Source of the DNA: Mucilaginibacter sp. PAMC 26640
GTDB lineage: Bacteria; Bacteroidota; Bacteroidia; Sphingobacteriales; Sphingobacteriaceae
Direction: 5' to 3'
DNA length: 64,000 nucleotides
NCBI GenBank assembly: GCA_001596135.1
Contig: CP014773.1
Span: 3,038,001-3,102,000, forward strand
Position 1 is the first letter of the stretch, and each line of letters opens with the position of its first letter. Under the pieces are notes generated by a model. The model ran no database searches. It was not told where the DNA came from and saw only the letters and a program-made list of their open reading frames with translations. This document shows positions 21,502 through 30,601 of this stretch, piece after piece. The position numbers were made by a program, and so were the translations under genes.

Positions 21502-21751
21502 TTATTATTGATTGATTTCTTACATCAGTAACACATGAAAAGTTAAATTAGTTTATTGAGCGACCGCGTCAAGAGGGATCAAGCAGAATTCCCCTATGAG
21601 AATACTGCTTGATCTGTTAGAGATACTACCTTTTTCCTGTTCAGACCTGCTAATATCTATGCCTAATCTTTTTATCCCCCAACTTTTAAGAGTGATCCCA
21701 ACTTTTTAGACTGATCCAAAATAAACCCCGAACCGGTATGGCAAAGAAAAA

Positions 21752-21777
21752 GCCCTTTAATTTTTCAATTAAAGGGC
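21752..21777 (-). terminator. rho-independent terminator (minus strand)
   Basis: A perfect 11-bp stem (GCCCTTTAATT/AATTAAAGGGC) with a 4-base loop; on the minus strand it is followed by TTTTTCTTT. It lies just downstream of the tRNA-Ser-like 3' ends in the repeats at 21803 and 21914, as expected for the terminator of a former tRNA locus. Confidence 0.65.
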
Positions 21778-21802
21778 CCAAATCACTTTTTTAATGCTTT
21801 CT

Positions 21803-21892
21803 GCGGAGAGTTAGGGTTCAGAACCATGTGCCTCTACGCTTTACTGAAGCTGTTTTTGGCTATTTTTTCGAAACTACGCTACGAATGACGCA
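21803..21892. repeat. island boundary repeat, copy A
   Basis: About 90 bp starting GCGGAGAGTTAGGGTTCAGA and ending CTACGAATGACGCA. It shares a 22-base start (one mismatch) and a 14-base end with copy B. Read on the minus strand, the start resembles the T-arm and acceptor end of a tRNA-Ser (GGTTC..AACCCTAACTCTCCGC). Confidence 0.65.
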
Positions 21893-21913
21893 GTTTCTAT
21901 TGTTTTGCCTTAT

Positions 21914-22005
21914 GGCGGAGAGCTAGGGTTCAGAACCGTCTCTCTTATATCCTTATTATCAGTATTTTACATTTTAAAAAGTTCCTTACTCTACGAATGA
22001 CGCAA
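21914..22005. repeat. island boundary repeat, copy B (putative attachment site)
   Basis: A 92-bp repeat. It starts GGCGGAGAGCTAGGGTTCAG, which on the minus strand reads as a tRNA-Ser-like 3' end finishing CTCTCCGCC. It ends CTCTACGAATGACGCAA. It is collinear with copy C at 31146 (CTTATTaTCAGTATtTTA and the terminal block match) and directly abuts the recombinase relic. This is the layout expected for the left end of an integrated element. Confidence 0.65.
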
Positions 22006-22030
22006 ATAGCAAGTTTACTCTAATTGTTAA

Positions 22031-22478
22031 TCAAATATACAAAAAATTATTTCGTTCAAGTTGTTCCTGTTTAAAATTATGCTCAATAATAAAAAGTAGT
22101 GTTGAAGACAAATTGTGATTATATTGTAATGTCCTTGTTGGTAATGAACCGCTGCCAAAAAGTAATAATCGATTACCGTTTTCCAACTTTGTTTTCAATA
22201 ATTTCATATCCTTATTGATTTTCACATGAAGGACTTTTGCATAATACTGTGTTCGTTTTAGTGACTTGTGCCTCAGCATTTTTGATACTGTTTCCATCGA
22301 CACGCCATAGGTAAGTGTGATGGAAGTAGTAACAAGTATGTTTTGCAGTATGGAAGCTTAACTTTATATATATACCAGTCACATCTGCTATCTCCTTCAA
22401 ATAAGAATTCATATTCTGAATTGTTAAGATGGAAAACGCATTAAACCAATAACTTGTCTTATATGACATTATCGCCAA
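22031..22478 (-). pseudogene. decayed tyrosine recombinase (integrase) C-terminal fragment
   Basis: Two overlapping minus-strand frames together spell the catalytic end of a Bacteroidota tyrosine recombinase. One holds YLKEIADVTGIYIKLSFHTA and on to KHT (an ARHT-like box, here AKHT). The other holds SMETVSKMLRHKSLKRTQYY (the LGH-like box, here LRH, and the Tyr region), ending INKDMKLLKTKLENGN. A frameshift separates the pieces, the N-terminal half is missing, and key residues (ARHT to AKHT, LGH to LRH) are altered, so it is dead. It directly adjoins repeat copy B and probably once inserted the island. Confidence 0.75.
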
Positions 22479-22511
22479 TTGCCTTATATTAGCAGCTTAA
22501 CCTAAGTTATC

Positions 22512-23372
22512 ATGAGAGAAATGACCATCGCAGCTGTTCAGCATGCGATCAATTTACTGGAAGCGATTGATCCGTTGGAAGAATTGGCCTATGAGCGTGC
22601 ATTTCTGGCTTATATGACCGTTCCCAAACTTCCAGTAGTTATTTATAATATTGTTGAACAAGTAGAGGTATTTCGGGCGAGAACGCATTTTGACGACATC
22701 TTTTTTAACGATATCAAAGATATTTCACTGGCACCACATTGTGCTATCACAAAGTTTGCTCGTTGTAACCGGCCCTATCAATCGCGCTTTTACGGGGCCA
22801 GCAACCGACCGACCGCCTATATGGAACTCGCTAGTTACTGGGCGGACGAGAAGGCTGTCGACGAAAATTTATTTGTAACCATTGGACGATGGTTGGTTAA
22901 AAAGCCTTTTTCTGCGTTAGTCATCAGTACACCTGATCCCGAGAACCGCATAAGTGAATATGATAAGATCCATGGGGCGGCGATTGATGAATTAATCAAC
23001 GAACAGCAGGGAGAAGAGAGAGAAGCTACTGTCTTAATGTATCGCTACCTCTTCGACAAGTTCCGCAAGCCGGCAAAGAAAGATCTCCTAACCTATATCA
23101 TAACAACAGCCTATTGTAATGTGGCTTTGTCAACCATTCCTAATCCCGATGATATAGATGCTATCTTTTATCCGAGCGTTCCTTATGGCGGCAAAGGCGT
23201 CAACTTTGCATTCAATAATCGCTTTGTTCAAAACAATAATATTGAACTGCTCGATGCGCTTCGGGATGAGTTCAAGGTATATATGAATGAAGAAAATAAA
23301 AAATCATTTCAACAGGTAGGGCAGGTACAGGCAAACGAGATAGTTTCAAACCAAAATCGAATCCAATGGTAA
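22512..23372 (+). CDS. RES-domain protein (putative NAD+-degrading effector)
   Basis: A 286-residue protein. Residues about 50-230 match the RES pattern: Arg55/Arg57 in VFRARTH, RPYQSRFYGA with Tyr94, TAYMEL with Glu105, and a late DAIFYPSVPYGGKGVNFAF block with Ser222. RES toxins studied elsewhere break down NAD+ and normally come with an Xre/MbcA-type antitoxin; no antitoxin gene is present on either side. It is the first gene inside the island, followed after 131 bases by the trypsin-STAND gene on the same strand. In this setting it could be an effector gated by the STAND protein or a separate element; both are inference. Confidence 0.72.
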   Translation: MREMTIAAVQHAINLLEAIDPLEELAYERAFLAYMTVPKLPVVIYNIVEQVEVFRARTHFDDIFFNDIKDISLAPHCAITKFARCNRPYQSRFYGASNRPTAYMELASYWADEKAVDENLFVTIGRWLVKKPFSALVISTPDPENRISEYDKIHGAAIDELINEQQGEEREATVLMYRYLFDKFRKPAKKDLLTYIITTAYCNVALSTIPNPDDIDAIFYPSVPYGGKGVNFAFNNRFVQNNNIELLDALRDEFKVYMNEENKKSFQQVGQVQANEIVSNQNRIQW

Positions 23373-23503
23373 GGATGATACATGTATGGATTTGAAATCT
23401 CACATTATTATGCAGCGCTTAGTTATCCTATTAACCGGTTAAGTCATATTCCCTTTCTTTTTGATAAAGTTATTGTTAAGTTTCCGCCTTTAAACGGATT
23501 TAT

Positions 23504-26500
23504 ATGTTGCCTAAACACGATTCATTTTTAACAAAAATTGCGGTTTGCATTCAACACCCTAATAATAACCAAACGATTGGGAGTGGGGTAGTTTACAATC
23601 ACAAAATCCTTGGCGATAAGCTCTACATTCTATCCGCAGCTCATTGTTTTTTTAACGATGGCGATCAGTTTCAGGAGCCGGTTGACACGGTAAACCTGTT
23701 GTTTTTTAATGCCAATACGAATAATTATGAGACGGTAGCACATCAGGTGGATTTCAATCTAGTATCAACAGACATTGACAAGGATGTAGCTGTAATCGTG
23801 ATTAGCAGACAAGTGGTGGAATCTCTTACAGGAACATTCCCAATGATCGAAGCCGTACAGGAACGGCATTCCATAACACACTTCGTTGGTAAAGGATTTC
23901 CAAGTGCCACGATGGGAGGGGAATTGGTAGCAATAGAGCCTAAATGGATGCAGGAAATCCCTACTATCAATAAGTTTCAGTTACATCTAAGTCAGGACTT
24001 TAGTTCAGCAGAATCAGCCAGGTCTCAGGTCGATGGGTTTTCGGGCAGTGGTTTGTTTCTGATTGGTGCTGGCAGCATCTATTTATACGGCATTTTTACC
24101 CGTTTTCTAGAAGCCGGAAAGCTTATCTACGGTCAATACCTGGCCACTATCAATGAATTATTAAAAGCGAACTTTCTCCCCACAATAACCTTTACTTTTT
24201 TCGGCAGCAATGGTTTAACTCCAAATTTCTTCAAAACAACGGCTGTGAAGTCTGTGGATAACCTTGGCCCGCGGTTTAATGAAGAGTTGAACCTTCGCCT
24301 GCCAATTGCGCTCAAGTTCAATGACCTGGCGAAAGATGGCGTTTTTAAACAGCGTTTTCTAAAATCTATCGATCAATATTTAACCGCTAATAATTACAGT
24401 TCGAGAGAGCATCAGGGATTGGAAGCACTGGAAGATTCATATGACGATCTGAAAAAATATGTGAACGACTGGTATTCCTCTGTTGATTGGTCGCCGGAGG
24501 GTATCATCGACCGGACCCGGCTGTACGAATTGATCGAGGAGTTTAATGCCGCTGCCAATGAGGTATCTGATGCCTTATATGCAAAAAGAAGTGAAATAAT
24601 GAGGCTGGACAAAGGTGAAAACAAAAATTACAGCTACAATCCGCCCTTATCAGGCGAACTAAGCCGCGTTCGGGAAATGCAGCGTAACAACCGGGAACTA
24701 ATTAATAATCTGGAAGAATTGGAAATTGATTTATCCAATAGTCCGATTATGTTTTTGAAAGGAGAAGCGGGTTCCGGAAAATCCCATTTGTTTGGCGATG
24801 TTGTTTCACTTCGGAATGAAAATGGGCAGCCTGCCTTACTGTTGCTAGGACAGCTATTCAAAAAAGAGCAAACGATCTGGCAAAACATCCTAAGTCAGTT
24901 GGATTTACCTTGCACCAAAGATGAGTTTTTAAGTTCCTTAGATGCCATAGGCAGACAAACCGGCTCAAGAGTACTTTTAATGATCGATGCGATAAATGAG
25001 GGAGCGGGGAAAGATCTCTGGTTTGACGCCCTGCCCGGATTTATCCATGATTTTAAGGCACATAGATATGTGGGCCTTGCGTTGAGCATCCGCAGCACCT
25101 ACTGGAATACCGTGGTGCCCAAGAACGTCCAGAGCGATCAGGCGATAACCAAACTTACGCATGAGGGTTTTAGTGGTAACGAGTACAAAGCCTTACAATT
25201 GTTCTGCGCGCACTATGGTATCCGGCAGCCCAACTTTCCGATCCTGGCTCCCGAATATACAAGTCCTTTATTTTTGCAGCTCATTTGCCAGGGAATAAAA
25301 GCATCTGGCAAAAATGTGTTTCCGGCCGGTTTCCAGGGTATATCAAAGATTTTCATCTTCTATACCAGCGCGGTGGCTGCCCGTCTGGCCGCACGACGAG
25401 ATATTTATAAAATGAGGCAAGCCGTGATCAAGTCTGCATTGGAGGTCTTTGCTTCGGCTGCATTCGAAAAGGACGGCGGACGTTCGTTGACAGTTGATGA
25501 GGCCCTGGCATTATTTGACGAACACTACACCAAATATCCGGCTTTATTAAGCGACCTGATAGAAGAAGGCGTTTTTATTAAAGGAATCAGGACCAGCTAT
25601 GACGATAATGTAGATGATTGGGAAATCATTTATTTCGCTTACGAACGGTTTGGCGATTTTTACATGGCAGGCCAGCTGCTAGCCCCGTTCCAAACGCAAA
25701 CTGAAGTAAAGAACGCATTCGATAGGGGCGAAACGCTGGGTGAGATGGCTGGGGATATGTACCGTTATAATACGGGAATCCTTGAAGCATTCGCTGTTTT
25801 GCTGCCGGAAAAGTTCCAGCTGGAAATCGTAGAAGTTTTTCATTGGTTGTTTGAAGAGGAATCGGACGACATCGATAATACCAAGGACTGGCTCAACCAA
25901 TGGATGATCAATAGCCTCAAATGGCGCGATACGTCCAGTATAGACAACGAGAAGCTGACGCAATGGATCAGGTCATCCGGACACTTCTTCATGGATATCA
26001 ATAATTACCTGTACTTCCTGGTAGAAATGTGCGCGGTCGGGAACCATCCGTTTAACGGGGATCGTTTGCATAGGTTCCTTTCCAATTACACGATGGCGGA
26101 GCGCGATGGCTTTTGGCAGCGCCATATTCAAGGCTATCACGGACGTGACGACAGCGAAATGGCATTTCCGATCACCCGGCTCATTGATTGGGCCTGGCAG
26201 GAAGATATTTCGGTTTTGACGGACCGGGAAACCGCGCGCCTGGCAGGGCAAACACTCGCCTGGATATTATGCACGACGAACAGGGGGCTGCGGGATCAGA
26301 CCACTAAAGCAATGGTTAATCTGCTTCAGGATCAGCCCGGAGTCCTTATCGCGATCTTAGACGCATTTAAGGACACCGATGATATGTACATCGCGGAACG
26401 TTTGTATGCGGTTGCCTATGGCTGTATATTGAGATCTTCCGACAACAAAACGCTGGAAACACTGGCCAAAGCGATATACCAGCGTATTTTTGAAAATAGG

Positions 26501-28240
26501 AACCCGCCTGAGCATATCTTGTTACGGGATTATGCCCGATGCAGTATCGAATACGCTTTCTCAAAAGGGCTTGTTATTGACATTGACATGAATACAGTTC
26601 GTCCGCCCTATCAAAGCATCCTTCCCGACTCGTTTCCGACCGAAGAGCAGGTCAAAAAACATGAGCTTGATTATAATGATCCGGATTACCGGAAAAAGAA
26701 CGGTTCTGCCACCCACCAGATTTTACGTTCCGTTCTGACCTGGGACTTTTCCCGCTATACCATTGATAGCGCACTTCATCACTTGTCGCCCCTGAGATTT
26801 ACCTTTAAGGATGAATTAGACGTTTGGCTGAATAAGCTTCCGCGTGGGAGCAAGGCTGAACTTACGCGCTTGGAAAAGTACCTTGAAATGCGGGACACCT
26901 TTAAAACCCGGGGGACACGTATGGACCGTATTTGGACCAAGGAAGACGCCGATAAATTCAGGGAAACCATTGAAAAGTTTTACACCGAGATTGATGAACG
27001 CGTAAGATCACGAATGTACCCGGAACAACTGACTTTTTTTGATGAACAGGTGATGCCTTATTTTCTATTGAAACTGCAACTTAAAAAGAAGGAAAACGTA
27101 GGCCTGGATCACAATGGCATCAAGCAGTGGATCGTTCAGCGCGTATTTGATTTGGGTTACAACGGCGAAATCCATGGAGATTATGATTCTTCACAGCGCG
27201 ACTACTATGACCGTTCTTCATCGAGAGTAGAACGGATCGGCAAAAAATACCAATGGATCGCGTTTCACCAGATGATGGCCATACTTACCGATAATTACAA
27301 AATACAGGAACGCTGGTCTGACCGAAAAGCCCAGCATTACCAGGGCCCCTGGGAAATGATGCTGCGGGATGTCGATCCTTCCTTTACGACAAGAGAGGAG
27401 CGGGATAAATATCCCAAAGATGATTTCGGCGTTGTCGACCATAAAGGCGAATGGTGGTCAATGGGAAAATATGACTATTGGCACCGGATACCGGCCGATT
27501 GGGCAAATACAACCGCGGATATGCCCAATCCTGCAAAATGTATTCAGAAGACCGATGAAAAAGGAAAGGAGTGGTTGTACCTGAATATGTCCTATAACTG
27601 GAAAGAACCAAAACTTGTCGGTCGTGACCGCTGGGACGAAGGCCGGAAGGAAATCTGGTATATGTTCCAGGCTTATTTTATCCCAAAAGCCAAAGCACCT
27701 GCCATAAAGGACTGGTTAAGGCAACAAAACTTTTTCGGTCGCTGGCTGCCGGAAAATCATTCCGTGACCGATCTGCTGGCCCGCGAAAACTATTGGGCAC
27801 CTATCAGTAAGGACCAGCAACGGCAGACCTCGACCTGGCAAACCCTGCAATATTCAAATCACAAAGTCATGCTGGCCACCGCTACGGCCATAGGTGAAAT
27901 GAGTGAAGATAAATCCGGCGCGCACTTTCAATATCTGATGCCGGCCAGGAAGTTGTTTGATGTGCTGGGGCTGCGTTATGCAAGAAAGGATGGGGAATTT
28001 GTAAATCCGGCAGGAGAAATAGTGGTGACAAACGTGAGTCCGAATGGCGCAATGATCAGAAAAGACGAACTGCAATCCTTTCTGGAAACTCAAAATATGG
28101 AAGTCATTTGGCTGCTTTTAGGCGAAAAGAACTCATTTAACAGAAATAATGAAGACGACGATTTCCGCAAAGCCATGAGCGGTGTATACAGTTTAGCCGA
28201 GGAGGAAATAAGCGGCTCCATGAACGTAACTGATTGGTAA
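23504..28240 (+). CDS. trypsin-like protease fused to STAND NTPase (Avs-like defence sensor)
   Basis: A single 1578-residue chain. Residues 1-215 are a trypsin-like serine protease: His47 in LSAAHC, Asp94 in DKDVAVI, Ser180 in GFSGSG. After a linker with helical content (about 270-390) comes a STAND/AAA-type NTPase: Walker A GEAGSGKS at 420-427, Walker B LLMIDAINEG at 491-500, and an Arg-containing sensor stretch (LALSIRSTYW). Residues about 700-1578 are a large, mostly helical region without recognised motifs, the position where Avs proteins carry their target-recognition repeats. AVAST type 1 is described as having MBL, protease and STAND components; here protease and STAND are fused, and an MBL gene follows 2 bases later. 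Role inferred: sensing a phage protein, oligomerising, and activating the protease. Confidence 0.85.
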   Translation: MLPKHDSFLTKIAVCIQHPNNNQTIGSGVVYNHKILGDKLYILSAAHCFFNDGDQFQEPVDTVNLLFFNANTNNYETVAHQVDFNLVSTDIDKDVAVIVISRQVVESLTGTFPMIEAVQERHSITHFVGKGFPSATMGGELVAIEPKWMQEIPTINKFQLHLSQDFSSAESARSQVDGFSGSGLFLIGAGSIYLYGIFTRFLEAGKLIYGQYLATINELLKANFLPTITFTFFGSNGLTPNFFKTTAVKSVDNLGPRFNEELNLRLPIALKFNDLAKDGVFKQRFLKSIDQYLTANNYSSREHQGLEALEDSYDDLKKYVNDWYSSVDWSPEGIIDRTRLYELIEEFNAAANEVSDALYAKRSEIMRLDKGENKNYSYNPPLSGELSRVREMQRNNRELINNLEELEIDLSNSPIMFLKGEAGSGKSHLFGDVVSLRNENGQPALLLLGQLFKKEQTIWQNILSQLDLPCTKDEFLSSLDAIGRQTGSRVLLMIDAINEGAGKDLWFDALPGFIHDFKAHRYVGLALSIRSTYWNTVVPKNVQSDQAITKLTHEGFSGNEYKALQLFCAHYGIRQPNFPILAPEYTSPLFLQLICQGIKASGKNVFPAGFQGISKIFIFYTSAVAARLAARRDIYKMRQAVIKSALEVFASAAFEKDGGRSLTVDEALALFDEHYTKYPALLSDLIEEGVFIKGIRTSYDDNVDDWEIIYFAYERFGDFYMAGQLLAPFQTQTEVKNAFDRGETLGEMAGDMYRYNTGILEAFAVLLPEKFQLEIVEVFHWLFEEESDDIDNTKDWLNQWMINSLKWRDTSSIDNEKLTQWIRSSGHFFMDINNYLYFLVEMCAVGNHPFNGDRLHRFLSNYTMAERDGFWQRHIQGYHGRDDSEMAFPITRLIDWAWQEDISVLTDRETARLAGQTLAWILCTTNRGLRDQTTKAMVNLLQDQPGVLIAILDAFKDTDDMYIAERLYAVAYGCILRSSDNKTLETLAKAIYQRIFENRNPPEHILLRDYARCSIEYAFSKGLVIDIDMNTVRPPYQSILPDSFPTEEQVKKHELDYNDPDYRKKNGSATHQILRSVLTWDFSRYTIDSALHHLSPLRFTFKDELDVWLNKLPRGSKAELTRLEKYLEMRDTFKTRGTRMDRIWTKEDADKFRETIEKFYTEIDERVRSRMYPEQLTFFDEQVMPYFLLKLQLKKKENVGLDHNGIKQWIVQRVFDLGYNGEIHGDYDSSQRDYYDRSSSRVERIGKKYQWIAFHQMMAILTDNYKIQERWSDRKAQHYQGPWEMMLRDVDPSFTTREERDKYPKDDFGVVDHKGEWWSMGKYDYWHRIPADWANTTADMPNPAKCIQKTDEKGKEWLYLNMSYNWKEPKLVGRDRWDEGRKEIWYMFQAYFIPKAKAPAIKDWLRQQNFFGRWLPENHSVTDLLARENYWAPISKDQQRQTSTWQTLQYSNHKVMLATATAIGEMSEDKSGAHFQYLMPARKLFDVLGLRYARKDGEFVNPAGEIVVTNVSPNGAMIRKDELQSFLETQNMEVIWLLLGEKNSFNRNNEDDDFRKAMSGVYSLAEEEISGSMNVTDW

Positions 28241-28242
28241 AT

Positions 28243-29316
28243 ATGGAAATCTGTTTTTATAGAGCCGAGTGCGGTGATGCGGCCAGCCTGCGGTATGCGG
28301 ACAAGGACGGTAAAATTTATAACGTATTGATCGATTCGGGTTACGAAAGAACTTATCGGGATATCCTCAGCTCAAAAATCAAAGACATACAAAGCCGTAA
28401 GGAGCAAATCGATCTTTGGGTCATTTCCCATATTCACAGCGATCATATTGGCGGCGTGATCAATTATATTGCTGCCATCAACAAAGGCCTTCAACCTGAT
28501 TTGGTAGCACAATGGTTATACAACCCGCGCCGGCATGATGCCAGGCCATTGCTGACTAAACAAACCAGCACAGCCGCCAGTATCGGGCAAGGTGACAACC
28601 TCACAAAATATTTGAATGGCGTCGACAAATACCCTGAAAGCGAATATACCAGCGAAATGCCCGCTATAACCCTTGGCAATCTGACGCTAACACTACTTTC
28701 ACCCGGTCGCTTACAACTTGAAAACCTGCATACTAAATACAAATTACCTGATACGCCCCTGGAAAAAATTGAAAATGATCTTGTCAGCGAAGCAAAAGGC
28801 GTCAAAAAAAGAGATCACCACATCAAAGTCGATGACTTCGATCTCCGTAAATGGAAGCAGGATGACAATGTAGACAACGGCAGCAGCATCAGCTTTATTT
28901 CTCATTACAATGGCAATAATATCCTTTGGCTTGCTGATGCTCATCCAAACGTGGTGGCCCAAAGCCTGAAAAACTTGGGTTACTCCATCACCAATCCATT
29001 AAGCTGTACCCACGTCAAAGTAGCCCACCACGGCAGTTCCGGAAATAACAGCGATGAACTATACAGCCTGATCAGGTGCCACAGCTATCTTTTCAGCGTA
29101 AACGGTGACAATAAAGACCGGTTGCCGAACAAGGAAAGCCTGGTCAGAATACTCAAGCACCCCAACCGGGACATTCGGGTAAAATATACTTTTTATTTTA
29201 CCTACGACGATAGCATCCTGCGATCGATATTTTCGGTAGATACGGATTCGGTCTTTGAAAAACTCAATTTTGAGGTGCAATATGGTTCGGGAAATTTCTT
29301 AGCGTTCTCTATTTAA
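28243..29316 (+). CDS. metallo-beta-lactamase-fold hydrolase, partner of the trypsin-STAND gene
   Basis: A 357-residue protein starting at the ATG 2 bases after the STAND stop; an alternative TTG start at 28234 would overlap it. The metal motif HIHSDHIGG (His63, His65, Asp67, His68) is complete. Further ligands are likely in WLADAHP and VAHHGSSGN, the ComEC/Rec2-like style of MBL proteins. There is no signal peptide, so it is cytoplasmic. Tight coupling to the STAND gene fits an Avs type 1-like pair, where the MBL enzyme may be an effector or a regulator. Its stop codon shares the TTAA with the convergent TIR gene. Confidence 0.85.
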   Translation: MEICFYRAECGDAASLRYADKDGKIYNVLIDSGYERTYRDILSSKIKDIQSRKEQIDLWVISHIHSDHIGGVINYIAAINKGLQPDLVAQWLYNPRRHDARPLLTKQTSTAASIGQGDNLTKYLNGVDKYPESEYTSEMPAITLGNLTLTLLSPGRLQLENLHTKYKLPDTPLEKIENDLVSEAKGVKKRDHHIKVDDFDLRKWKQDDNVDNGSSISFISHYNGNNILWLADAHPNVVAQSLKNLGYSITNPLSCTHVKVAHHGSSGNNSDELYSLIRCHSYLFSVNGDNKDRLPNKESLVRILKHPNRDIRVKYTFYFTYDDSILRSIFSVDTDSVFEKLNFEVQYGSGNFLAFSI

Positions 29317-29816
29317 TCGTTATTGATATTTTTAAGTTGCGCGACAATCTTATCCACCGCGTCTGCGAATGCTACTTTGTTGACGCGGTCTTTATTGAAG
29401 TTTGTAAAATCGGCTGAGTTGATCCGGCGTATCTCTTCAATATTAAGCCAATATTCTTCCATTTTGTCCACCGGCCTGATCTGGTCTTTCTGAACAGTAA
29501 ATAGGTAATCATCGATATGTACCGGAAAAATAATATTTTCCCATAATTCGGCTTGCTTGCGACGACCTTCGCTCAGTTCGAACTGGCAGGCCTCACTCCG
29601 GATAGAATTAGCCGAGGCGATAAAGATGATTCGATCATTTGCGCGGACACCCGAACGCATGATGTCTTTCAGGGTTTCACCGGGTGGCGCATCCTTGACC
29701 CAAAAGAAGGTGCGGATACCACGTTTGGTAAATTCATCGTCCAGACGCTTGGCAAACCGTTTGTCCTTAAAACTGAAGGATATAAAAACTTTCTGATACT
29801 CGGTTTTGGTGGTCAT
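29313..29816 (-). CDS. TIR-domain protein (putative NADase effector)
   Basis: A 167-residue protein that is almost entirely a TIR domain. It has the beta-A strand VFISFSFKDKRFAKRL, a box-2-like APPGETLKD, and SEACQFELSEG, where Glu80 takes the place of the catalytic glutamate of NAD-cleaving TIRs. The C-terminal 70 residues are a short helical tail. It is the last gene of a three-gene minus-strand operon, 5 bases after the pentapeptide gene. The operon is convergent with the MBL gene, with both stop codons in one TTAA. Such TIRs act as defence effectors that deplete or convert NAD+; the trigger here is unknown. Confidence 0.85.
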   Translation of the reverse strand: MTTKTEYQKVFISFSFKDKRFAKRLDDEFTKRGIRTFFWVKDAPPGETLKDIMRSGVRANDRIIFIASANSIRSEACQFELSEGRRKQAELWENIIFPVHIDDYLFTVQKDQIRPVDKMEEYWLNIEEIRRINSADFTNFNKDRVNKVAFADAVDKIVAQLKNINND

Positions 29817-29821
29817 CGCAG

Positions 29822-30601
29822 CTATGGTTTTTTTAATGCTGGTATCGTGGATGTTAAATAGTCCGCCAGGATCTGCCGGGGCAGATCGTCACTTTTCAGA
29901 AAGGTCTGAAAGTCAGCAGATGCTTTCGATTCATATTTCAGTTCCTTTGATTTTACAAACGAGTCCTTTGCCAGCCTGCAATCAAAAAAAGAAACACTGG
30001 CGAGAATGCAATTAAAAAACTGGCTGTTCCTGAAATCTACATTACTAAAGCCAGTCAGGTCAAGCGTTGAATCGACAAAGGCAATATCCGGGTATTCTTC
30101 ATCGACCTTGTCACTTTCATGGTAATAATTGATCCCCTGAAACTGCACTTCCTGCAAATTGCAATTCGTAAACCAGACATTTTCCATGAAGAAAATCCCG
30201 TTAGCGTAAAACATTTCAAAGCTGCATTCATTAAAAAAGGCATTTCGAATCCAGCCTTCATCTAACTGAACACCTTTAAACCAGCATTTGTTAAATTCAT
30301 TGTTATCCCAATGGTCTTCGATATGGGAAAAACGGGAGTCGATAAAGGTAGTAATGTTGAACTTGCAATTTTCAAACAGGCAAAAAAAACCGCTCACATT
30401 TTCAAACCTGCAGTCAATAAACTTACAGCCTTTAAAAACCACGGAATATTTGCCCCGAAAGGTGGTGTTCCTGAATACTTTATCCCGGACGCGCCAGCCG
30501 TAATTTAAGTCGGCTCCCTTACCATCAACCCGTTTTGGGAAAGCTTCGATCAGGTAGCCCAGCAACGCCTTTGAACCATCAAATACCGTGTTATTGTCCA
30601 T
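29822..30601 (-). CDS. pentapeptide-repeat protein
   Basis: A 259-residue protein from the ATG at 30601 (a TTG at 30610 is possible). Most of the chain is a run of degenerate five-residue repeats with F, C or L at every fifth place (FRNTTFRGKYSVVFKGCKF, FENCKFNITTF, WFTNCNLQEVQF). These build a right-handed four-sided beta helix. The tail (about 215-259) is charged and helical. The start overlaps the stop of the upstream gene by 11 bases, and the TIR gene follows 5 bases later, so the three genes are translated together. It may be a scaffold or sensor for the TIR protein (inference). Confidence 0.85.
   Translation of the reverse strand: MDNNTVFDGSKALLGYLIEAFPKRVDGKGADLNYGWRVRDKVFRNTTFRGKYSVVFKGCKFIDCRFENVSGFFCLFENCKFNITTFIDSRFSHIEDHWDNNEFNKCWFKGVQLDEGWIRNAFFNECSFEMFYANGIFFMENVWFTNCNLQEVQFQGINYYHESDKVDEEYPDIAFVDSTLDLTGFSNVDFRNSQFFNCILASVSFFDCRLAKDSFVKSKELKYESKASADFQTFLKSDDLPRQILADYLTSTIPALKKP

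Noticed and set aside
21803..22005. Possible tRNA-Ser gene on the minus strand
   Set aside because: Only the T-arm/acceptor-like 3' end is present; no matching 5' acceptor, D arm or anticodon arm can be drawn.
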